Made by a program: the position numbers and the translations under genes
The notes under the pieces: generated by a model
Database searches by the model: none
Told to the model about the DNA's origin: nothing
The model's input: the letters and a program-made list of their open reading frames with translations, nothing else
Assembly: GCA_963835855.1 (NCBI GenBank)
Contig: CAWIHA010000024.1
Coordinates: 1-64,000, forward strand
Source: CAWIHA01 sp963835855
GTDB taxonomy: Bacteria; Acidobacteriota; Terriglobia; Bryobacterales; Bryobacteraceae
Reading direction: 5' to 3'
Length of the DNA stretch: 64,000 nucleotides
Shown here: positions 57,722 through 64,000 of the stretch, one piece after another
Layout of the letters: the number at the start of each line of letters is the position of its first letter
Numbering within the stretch: position 1 is the first letter of the stretch

Positions 57722-58750
57722 TTACATCGCCAGGCGGGCAGTAAGTTTTCGCAGCTTCTTGAGTTCGGCCGCGCGTTTGCGGTCCGGATGTTCGGCCAGG
57801 AACTGGCTCATCCGATCCAGGTTGGCATTGGCCGGAGCGGTCTCATGTCCTTCGGCGTAGAGGCGCACCAGCGTCGTCATCGCGTTCCAGTATTCGTTGC
57901 CGTCCCGGTAGCGTAAGGGCGCCGCGCGCAGGCTCATGATGCCCAGCAGCCCGGTGGCTTTTTCGGGCTGGCCGGCTTGGCGATAGCAGCGGACTTGAAT
58001 GGTCCAGGCCTTCCAGTACTTGGCCCTCATCTCAAACACGTTTTGACGCTTGTAATCGATCGTGTACCAATCGAAGGGGCGGATGCGTTGTAGCCGCCAT
58101 TCGTCGTCCGTGAGGCCCTGAATGGTCATGGCAATGATTCGTTCAGGGTCGCCGCCTTGGTCCAGCAGCCGCTCCGCCTCATCCAGCAGCGGGCTCAGAT
58201 TGGGCAAGGGGCCGGGACGATGCGCCAGCTTCCCGCCGGGACAAAGCGCAAGGAATTTTTTCCGCTCGGCCTTTTCCTTGGCGGAATCCTGGAAGCGATC
58301 GGAGGCGTAAATCTCGGCGAGCGTGCGATGAGCTGGGGCGAAATCCGGGTGCTCGGAAACGATTTCGGTCATCGCCTGGATGGTGGAAACGGTGGTCCGG
58401 CCAACCAGGGTTCGCGCGTTCAGGTATTGGTACATCAATTCGCCGGGATGCTCAAAATAGAGCTTCCGGTATTCCTCCGTCAGTTGCTTCAGGTGGCCTT
58501 CGACTCCATGCTCGTGGACGGCATCCTGATACCGCTCGTGGACGAACAGGTTATCCGGATAGCGCTGGCGGAGCGCGAGAAACGGGGCGACGTTCCGATC
58601 GAACGCGAACGGATCGGCAATAGGGATGGCGGCGGCCTTCTCGATCTCGGCGCGGATTTCAGGCGCCGGCCCGCAGGCGCCGGGCGCAGCGCACCACGCT
58701 ACTGCCGGGACGGCGAGAGCGAGCAAGATGCGCCGGAGCGAAATCGGCAT
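57722..58750 (-). CDS. Secreted TPR-like hypothetical protein
   Basis: 342 residues with a signal peptide (RRILLALAVPAVAWCAAPG), then a helical domain whose repeated two-helix pattern (ALRQRYPDNLFVHERYQDAV, IVSEHPDFAPAHRTLAEIYA) suggests TPR repeats. A later segment has YWKAWTIQVRCYRQAGQPEKA. It could be an anchored protein-binding scaffold. It follows the di-heme gene by about 70 bp on the same strand. No family recognised. Confidence 0.68.
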   Translation of the reverse strand: MPISLRRILLALAVPAVAWCAAPGACGPAPEIRAEIEKAAAIPIADPFAFDRNVAPFLALRQRYPDNLFVHERYQDAVHEHGVEGHLKQLTEEYRKLYFEHPGELMYQYLNARTLVGRTTVSTIQAMTEIVSEHPDFAPAHRTLAEIYASDRFQDSAKEKAERKKFLALCPGGKLAHRPGPLPNLSPLLDEAERLLDQGGDPERIIAMTIQGLTDDEWRLQRIRPFDWYTIDYKRQNVFEMRAKYWKAWTIQVRCYRQAGQPEKATGLLGIMSLRAAPLRYRDGNEYWNAMTTLVRLYAEGHETAPANANLDRMSQFLAEHPDRKRAAELKKLRKLTARLAM

Positions 58751-58822
58751 TCTTATGAGGGCTAAGGCGGAAACGCGGAGGGCCCTTTGGCCCTCCGCGT
58801 TCCTCTTGCTAAGTGAAGTCTA

Positions 58823-60292
58823 CTACAGCGAGCGCAGGAAATTCACCAGATCCTGCTTCTGCGACGAGCTGAGCGCATTGAAGTTGGTGATGACGCCGTT
58901 GGCTTCCGAGCCAGAGACCGTCCCCGCCGAATAGGGGTCGAATTCAACGCCATTCGCGTTGAATTGCAAAGAATCCGAGTGGATCACAGAGTCGCCGTTG
59001 CCGGGCGTACTGAAGTGGTCCGCGATGGCCGTCAGCAAGTTGGCTGTGCGGCCGTCGTGCAGGAAGAACAACCGCTGGCCGACGCCCCAGAGCGGAGCGG
59101 TTCTGAACTCATCGACGGTGGCGACGCCCTGAACCACGCCATCCGCCAGAGTGTCGCCCATGTGGTGCAGGGCGATATCCGAATAGGGATGATAGGTCAC
59201 GTTGGACATGCCGGTGAACTTCGATGCCGCTGTGGTGAGCGAGGTGCTGTGGCACAGGTTGCAGCCGATGGTGGTGAACAGCACCTGGCCGTTCTTTTGG
59301 GAGGTCGTCGAAGTGGTCGGCGCCGGCGGCGCTGAGAGGCGCATTGCCGCGGCGAAGTTCACGATGTCCGATGACATCTGCGATGCCGTGCCGGTGGTCG
59401 TGCCGTTGTCGGGGTTCAAGATGTTAGTCGAATCCTCCGGCGTAGCGTTAAACACGCAACCGGCGACGACGGCGCGCTCGTTCGAGAACAACTCGTTGGA
59501 GACGCCCTGCTCCACGTTGTAAGCCTCGCCGGAAAACATCAGCAGCGATTTGTTCTGGGCCTTCCAGCCGAAGCGCGTAATCGTGCCGTCGTTGCCGCTG
59601 TAGTTGAACTCGCCAGCGATACCGAGTTTGGCTCGCTGGGATGCAGTCGCCGCCAGGTTTGCCAGCAAAGTGGCGTCTGGCGTGTTCTCCACTAAGCCGT
59701 CGCCGAAAAGTTGGATAGGGGTGCGGAAAATCGCGTTCTTGGCGGCAAGCTGGGTGGCGAAGGGCGGCTGGGCTTCCGTGCAGCCGGGAGCATCCGTGCG
59801 GCCGGCGATCGTGTACAAGTCATGAACACCGCCGTCGAGCGCGGCGTTGTAATTACTAGGGTTGGTCGAGATAAACCGGGCCTCGCGCACCGGCCCGTTG
59901 GCGGTGATGAACGAGGGGACCGTGTTCCTGGCGCCGTCAAGCGTGGCGAGCGCCACCTGCGGGTTTGGAACCGGGTTCTGCGGACTGGTCAGGCCGGGGC
60001 TGCTGCCGAGGACGGCCGGCTGCGAATGGCACTGAGCGCAGCTATTGCCGTTGAAGGTCGGCCCCAAGCCGCTTCCCGCTTCGATAGTTCCGGACACCGA
60101 ATCCACTTCCTGGAAGACAGCTAGGGCTTGGGCGAAGAATGCCCGCTCGTTCGCGTTCAGGGTGGGGTAAAAGCTGCCCGCGCCCGCTGCACCGCCACGC
60201 GGGCCGGGGTCGGTTTGAGCACTCAGGATACCCGCGCAAAGTACGAGGGCTACTGCGCAGGCAAGATAACGCACGGATGTTCTCAAAGACAT
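58823..60292 (-). CDS. Di-heme oxidoreductase (DUF1111/cytochrome c peroxidase-like)
   Basis: 489 residues with a signal peptide (YLACAVALVLCAGILSA). Two heme c motifs: CAQCH (85-89) and a second CNLCH (about residue 345). The family of di-heme enzymes has this two-domain layout with long loops. The middle has SGNDGTITRFGWKAQN and LFSNERAVVAGC. Expected in the periplasm; the substrate is unknown. ATG 60292 chosen. Divergent from the odhA-like gene across 559 bp. Confidence 0.87.
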   Translation of the reverse strand: MSLRTSVRYLACAVALVLCAGILSAQTDPGPRGGAAGAGSFYPTLNANERAFFAQALAVFQEVDSVSGTIEAGSGLGPTFNGNSCAQCHSQPAVLGSSPGLTSPQNPVPNPQVALATLDGARNTVPSFITANGPVREARFISTNPSNYNAALDGGVHDLYTIAGRTDAPGCTEAQPPFATQLAAKNAIFRTPIQLFGDGLVENTPDATLLANLAATASQRAKLGIAGEFNYSGNDGTITRFGWKAQNKSLLMFSGEAYNVEQGVSNELFSNERAVVAGCVFNATPEDSTNILNPDNGTTTGTASQMSSDIVNFAAAMRLSAPPAPTTSTTSQKNGQVLFTTIGCNLCHSTSLTTAASKFTGMSNVTYHPYSDIALHHMGDTLADGVVQGVATVDEFRTAPLWGVGQRLFFLHDGRTANLLTAIADHFSTPGNGDSVIHSDSLQFNANGVEFDPYSAGTVSGSEANGVITNFNALSSSQKQDLVNFLRSL

Positions 60293-60425
60293 GCAGACTC
60301 CTTTCAAGTCAAGCTGCCGAGTTGACGCTCTAAGCTTTGCCCAACTGCTGGCAGAGCCAACACCACTGAGCCGTTGTGGGTAAATTTTGTAACTTGAGGC
60401 AACCGGCTAGCGTCATGAGGAGTGC

Positions 60426-60543
60426 TAGCTTGGATGCGTTAGTCCGGTGTCCAAGCTACTGGGCCCTCTCCCACGGCGGGGGCCCATTACGGAGCAGATT
60501 CGGGCCTGAGTCTGCTCCGCGTTAAAAGGCCGCTCGTCCTTTT
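60426..60543. repeat. Chain of three to four hairpins
   Basis: TAGCTTGGA (60426-60434) pairs with TCCAAGCTA (60450-60458); GGGCCC (60461-60466) with GGGCCC (60480-60485); CGGAGCAGA (60490-60498) with TCTGCTCCG (60511-60519); AAAAGG (60524-60529) with CCTTTT (60538-60543). The first and third have perfect 9-bp stems. It could be an RNA or a mobile-element remnant. Orientation undecided. Confidence 0.55.
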
Positions 60544-60692
60544 CGGCGCCCTGCGGCGCTCGTGTCGGGTTCCAGATCCCCCTCGGCGATCCCCACCCTC
60601 GACCTCTCAATGGTCGTTCTGAGAGGATTGTTAAAATTTCGTAAAATGCCTTGTGAACAGATTTTCAGCGGAACCGGTCTTGAATGCAAGCT

Positions 60693-60725
60693 TTTTAATG
60701 TTCCAGGAGAGCGTTTTAATGTTCC
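60693..60725 (+). repeat. Tandem 12-bp direct repeats, 21-bp period
   Basis: TTTTAATGTTCC occurs at 60693-60704 and 60714-60725, starts 21 bp apart, which is two helical turns. Such phased repeats often bind a regulator on one DNA face. They lie 127 bp upstream of the odhA-like start. Confidence 0.5.
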
Positions 60726-60851
60726 GTGGCCCAGGCGCGGTAACCGTTGTGGCTAACAGCCTACGGCACGGTTCCGGTATCATAAAAAGAGGGCCGGAAG
60801 CGCGTAAGAGTAACCTGCTGAGGTCACATTCACTGGGGAGATTCTATATCC

Positions 60852-63800
60852 ATGGCGGAGAAAGTCGATCCGGCGCTGGGAATCAACGCCTGGCTCGAAG
60901 ATGAGTTGTACCGGGAATATCTGCACGACCGGGCCGCCGTCGATGAAAGCTGGAAAAAGGTGTTTGAATCGAGCGGCTTGGCGGCAACGGCGGGTGTGCC
61001 CGAGCCTGCCGCCGCCCAGGAAGCTGCCGAGGGGCCTGGACCGGCCCCGCAAACCAGCACGGTTGCAGACTGGCAGCCCCTACGCGGCCCCGCCGCGCGG
61101 CTCGCCGGGAACATGACGGCCAGCCTCTCGGTTCCCACTGCGACCTCCCAGCGCACCATCCCCGTCAAGGTGGCCGACGAAAACCGCACCATCATCAACG
61201 AGCACCGCATACTGCTCGGCCAGAGCAAAATCTCTTACACACACTTGATCGGTTGGGCCATCCTTAAGGCGCTCAACACGTATCCGAACCTCAACAACGC
61301 TTACGCCGAGCGCGACGGCGGGCCGTTCCGCCATGTACGCAAGCAAATCAATTTCGGCGTTGCGGTGGACCTGGAGGGCAAAGACGGCGGCCGCTCGCTG
61401 CTGGTGCCGAACATCAAGAACGCAGGCGCTCTCGATTTTCAGCAATTCATTTCCGCTTTCGACGATTTGATCGCGCGCGCACGCACGGGAAAACTCGCAC
61501 CCGAAGATTTCCAGGACACCACGATCTCGCTGACGAATCCGGGCACGCTCGGAACCGCCGGCTCGGTCCCGCGGCTGATGGCCGGCCAGGGCGCCATCGT
61601 CGCAACGGGCGCAATCGACTACCCCGCCGAGTACCAGGGCGCGGCGCCCGAAACGCGCGCCATTCTTGGCATCAGCAAAGTGATGACGATCACCTGCACT
61701 TACGACCACCGCATTATTCAGGGCGCCGAATCGGGCTTGTTCTTGGCGAAGGTGCAGGCGCTGCTCCGGGGCGAAGACCGCTTTTACGAAGAGATTTTTG
61801 CGGACCTGCGGCTGCCGCATCAGCCCGTGCGATGGGAGCCGGACCGCCAGTCGCGGCTGCTGGGCGCGGAGACCGGCCGCACCCCGGAAATCGCCAAGCA
61901 AGCCGCGGTCCTTCAGCTCATCAATGCCTACCGGGTGCGAGGCCACCTGATTGCGGATCTCGATCCTCTGGGCGCCGAGCCGAGCTATCATCCCGAGCTG
62001 GATCCCTCCAATTACGGCCTGACCATCTGGGATCTCGATCGCGAATTCCTCACCGGCAGCCTTGGCGAAGCGTTCCGGGAGGGCGCTCCGCAGCCGGTTG
62101 CGGCGCTGCGCGAGATCCTGGAGACGCTGCGCCAGACCTACTGCGGCAAGATCGGCTGCGAGTATATGAACATCCAGGTGCCCGAGCAGAAGCGCTGGTT
62201 GCAACTGCGGATGGAGCCAACGGCGAACCACTGGCCGCTCGAGCGCGCGACGCGCCGCCGCATCCTGGAACGCCTCGTCGAGGCTGAGGAATTCGAGCAC
62301 TTCCTGCATTCGCGCTTCGTCGGGCACAAGCGATTTTCACTCGAAGGGGCCGAGAGCGCCATTGCGATCCTGGATGAGCTGTTGGAACGCGCCGCCGCGC
62401 GCGGCGTCCAAGAGATCGTCATCGGCATGGCCCACCGCGGGCGTCTGAACGTGCTCGCGAACGTCATCGGCAAGCCGCTCGCGCAGGTCTTCTCCTCGTT
62501 TGAGGGCGAGGACCCGGCCAGCGTGCAGGGCTCGGGCGACGTGAAGTACCACCTGGGCGCGAGTGGCGTGCGGGTGTTCGAGGATGGCCGCGAGATCGTG
62601 GTTTCCGTTTCGCCCAACCCGAGCCACCTCGAAGCGGTCGATCCGGTGGTCGAGGGGATCGTCAGACCGAAGCAGGACCGCCTCGGCGACACGAAGCGCG
62701 AGCGCGTGATTCCGGTGCTGGTGCACGGCGACGCGGCGTTCGCCGGCCAGGGCGTGGTCGCGGAAACGCTGAACCTCTCCCAGCTCGATGGCTACTCGAC
62801 CGGCGGCACGGTGCACTTGATCATCAACAACCAGATCGGTTTCACGACGCCGCCCGAAGAGGCGCGCTCGACGCCGTACTCGACGGACGTGGCGCGCATG
62901 GTGCAGGCGCCGATCTTCCACGTGAACGGCGACGACCCCGAGGCCGCCATCCGCGCCGTCGAGGTCGCTTTCGATTACCGCCAGGAGTTCAAGAAGGACG
63001 TCGTCATCGACATGATCTGCTACCGGCGGCACGGCCACAACGAAGGCGACGACCCGAGCTACACGCAGCCGATCCTCTACCGCAAGATCCGCGAGCATCC
63101 GCCGGTGGCGGCCCTTTACGCCGGGCGGCTGGTGCGCGAGGGCGTTTTCGAGCAGGCTGAAATCGATCAGTTGCGGAAGCGCGCAAGCTCGCGGCTCGCC
63201 GAAGCGTTCGATGCCGCGGAGAAGTCGGCGGAGGACTTCGAGGTGCAGGAGCTCACACCGCTCGCGGTGAAAGACGCCGGCGCGCTGCGGCCCAATACCA
63301 GCGTTCCCCGCGCCACGCTTGAGCGCATCGTCGAAGGACTCAGCGCGTTTCCGGCGGATTTCCATCTGCACCCGAAGCTGCGCGGCTTCGTCGAGCGGCG
63401 GAAAGAGGCGTTTCGCAAGGGCGGGCCGATCGATTGGGCCTTCGCCGAAGCGCTGGCCTTCGGCAGTCTGGTGCTCGAAGGCACGCCGGTGCGGCTCAGC
63501 GGGCAGGATTCGAGCCGGGGCACGTTCACGCAGCGCCACGCGAACTTCTACGACTACGAAGATGGGCGCGAGTACTGCCCCTTGAAGCACCTCGCTCCGG
63601 GCCAAGCGCGCTTCGAGGCTTACGACAGCTTGTTGAGCGAGAACGCCGTGCTCGGTTTCGAGTTCGGCTACAGCCTGGGCGATCCGCTGACGCTGGTCCT
63701 GTGGGAAGCGCAATTCGGCGATTTCGCGAACGGCGCGCAGGTGGTCATCGACCAATTCATTGCCGGCTCCGAAGACAAGTGGGGCCAGCCGAGCGGCCTG

Positions 63801-64000
63801 ACGCTGCTGCTGCCGCACGGTTACGAAGGCCAGGGGCCGGAGCACTCGAGCGCGCGCATCGAGCGTTTTCTACAGCTCGCGGCCGGCGGCAATATCCAGG
63901 TGGTGAATCCGACAACGCCGGCGCAATACTTCCACGTGCTCCGGCGGCAGATGCACGGCGGCGCCGGCCGCCGGGGCATTCGCAAGCCGCTCATTATCTT
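60852..64000 (+). CDS. kgd: Fused 2-oxoglutarate dehydrogenase E1/E2 (Kgd-type multifunctional), 3' truncated
   Basis: 1049 codons to the window end, no stop. The N-terminal E2-like acyltransferase domain (residues 80-320) lacks a lipoyl domain and has TYDHRIIQGAESG with catalytic His286. The E1 part follows with GRTPEIAKQAAVLQLINAYRVRGHL, IGMAHRGRLNVLANV and the ThDP motif GDAAFAGQGVVAETLN. This is the Mycobacterium Kgd/SucA type that decarboxylates 2-oxoglutarate and carries the transferase domain on the same chain. ATG 60852 has GGGGAG upstream. Long reading frames on the opposite strand here are shadows. Confidence 0.94.
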   Translation, partial: MAEKVDPALGINAWLEDELYREYLHDRAAVDESWKKVFESSGLAATAGVPEPAAAQEAAEGPGPAPQTSTVADWQPLRGPAARLAGNMTASLSVPTATSQRTIPVKVADENRTIINEHRILLGQSKISYTHLIGWAILKALNTYPNLNNAYAERDGGPFRHVRKQINFGVAVDLEGKDGGRSLLVPNIKNAGALDFQQFISAFDDLIARARTGKLAPEDFQDTTISLTNPGTLGTAGSVPRLMAGQGAIVATGAIDYPAEYQGAAPETRAILGISKVMTITCTYDHRIIQGAESGLFLAKVQALLRGEDRFYEEIFADLRLPHQPVRWEPDRQSRLLGAETGRTPEIAKQAAVLQLINAYRVRGHLIADLDPLGAEPSYHPELDPSNYGLTIWDLDREFLTGSLGEAFREGAPQPVAALREILETLRQTYCGKIGCEYMNIQVPEQKRWLQLRMEPTANHWPLERATRRRILERLVEAEEFEHFLHSRFVGHKRFSLEGAESAIAILDELLERAAARGVQEIVIGMAHRGRLNVLANVIGKPLAQVFSSFEGEDPASVQGSGDVKYHLGASGVRVFEDGREIVVSVSPNPSHLEAVDPVVEGIVRPKQDRLGDTKRERVIPVLVHGDAAFAGQGVVAETLNLSQLDGYSTGGTVHLIINNQIGFTTPPEEARSTPYSTDVARMVQAPIFHVNGDDPEAAIRAVEVAFDYRQEFKKDVVIDMICYRRHGHNEGDDPSYTQPILYRKIREHPPVAALYAGRLVREGVFEQAEIDQLRKRASSRLAEAFDAAEKSAEDFEVQELTPLAVKDAGALRPNTSVPRATLERIVEGLSAFPADFHLHPKLRGFVERRKEAFRKGGPIDWAFAEALAFGSLVLEGTPVRLSGQDSSRGTFTQRHANFYDYEDGREYCPLKHLAPGQARFEAYDSLLSENAVLGFEFGYSLGDPLTLVLWEAQFGDFANGAQVVIDQFIAGSEDKWGQPSGLTLLLPHGYEGQGPEHSSARIERFLQLAAGGNIQVVNPTTPAQYFHVLRRQMHGGAGRRGIRKPLII

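Larger units (their letters stand above)
60293..60851. other. Structured intergenic region, 559 bp
   Basis: No convincing gene. It contains a series of hairpins at 60426-60543, GC-rich inverted repeats at 60546-60600, a 12-bp direct repeat pair (60693-60704, 60714-60725), and a GGGGAG ribosome site before odhA. The hairpins could be part of an RNA element on either strand. Confidence 0.6.

Noticed and set aside
60301..60420. Possible cyclic-di-GMP riboswitch upstream of the di-heme gene
   Set aside because: GGGCAAAGC is present on the minus strand but the second conserved block and the tetraloop region are missing.
60565..60582. GGGTTCCAGATCCCC, T-arm-like sequence
   Set aside because: The loop has C in place of a purine at position 57 and the required C61 does not fit; no acceptor stem or anticodon arm is visible.
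61080..63845. Two long minus-strand frames opposite the fused 2-oxoglutarate dehydrogenase
   Set aside because: Third-position GC bias makes long shadow frames in high-GC DNA. The plus strand has clear enzyme motifs throughout and the minus translations are Arg/Leu/Ala-rich without family features.

Overview
The window is about 64 kb of GC-rich, densely coding bacterial chromosome. Gene content points to Acidobacteriota, most likely a Bryobacterales/Solibacter-like organism. The pointers are a secreted VWFA protein of the type common in acidobacteria, the futalosine menaquinone genes mqnA-mqnC, split transketolase genes, an actinobacterial-style fused 2-oxoglutarate dehydrogenase, and several small secreted proteins of acidobacterial style. 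The lineage is inferred from protein recognition only. I found no rRNA, tRNA, CRISPR array, integrase or complete insertion sequence.

Layout. 1-2.6 kb: a DsbD-type thiol:disulfide transporter with two apparent single-base deletions, then a secreted hypothetical gene interrupted by an in-frame TAA. 2.9-9 kb: small membrane protein, HExxH protein, rhomboid protease, VWFA protein, response regulator, GH3 beta-N-acetylhexosaminidase, UPF0173 hydrolase. 9-14.6 kb (minus): malic enzyme fused to a phosphotransacetylase domain, a Cys-rich mini-protein, a membrane protein, phosphoglycolate phosphatase, CvpA and PurC. 14.7-18.7 kb: a glycosyltransferase-methyltransferase fusion, a sugar epimerase, small proteins, a methyltransferase. 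18.8-27.3 kb (minus): a small secreted protein, RNase J, and the iron-sulfur cluster operon sufB-C-D-S-U-sufT with an Rrf2 regulator last. 27.8-32.8 kb (minus): a secreted/anchored hypothetical, SecA with a frameshifted tail, a histidine kinase. 33-34.8 kb: mqnA-mqnC. 35-40 kb: accessory secreted proteins, a degraded copy of the mqnC 3' end, a palindromic element, and (minus) transketolase N and C halves followed by a kinase/regulator pair. 40-47.4 kb: ACT protein, HemB, acylphosphatase, Apt, IspE, Prs, L25 (frameshifted), Pth, S6, S18, L9. 47.5-48.7 kb: a small accessory insert with an orphan HigA-like antitoxin and a frameshifted AbiJ-like gene. 48.9-60.3 kb: AspRS, S9 peptidase, HDOD protein, Sua5, RF2 with a programmed +1 frameshift, a ParDE module, phosphoesterase, TPR-like protein, di-heme oxidoreductase. 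60.3-64 kb: a 559-bp structured intergenic region and the first 1049 codons of the fused 2-oxoglutarate dehydrogenase, which runs off the window.

How the genes work together. The suf block is a complete SUF assembly line with its likely Fe-S-sensing regulator. MqnA and MqnC act in sequence in menaquinone synthesis. IspE-Prs and Pth-S6-S18-L9 are tight housekeeping operons. RF2 carries the classic autoregulatory UGA.

Three otherwise normal genes (dsbD, secA, rplY) carry single-base deletions, mostly at a CC of a CCTC context. That suggests either assembly error or recent decay and should be kept in mind when reading reading-frame-based annotation here. I did not find a convincing wholly new system. 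The least explained sequences are the structured region at 60.4-60.6 kb with its 21-bp-phased repeats nearby, the palindromic element beside mqnC, and the duplicated mqnC tail.
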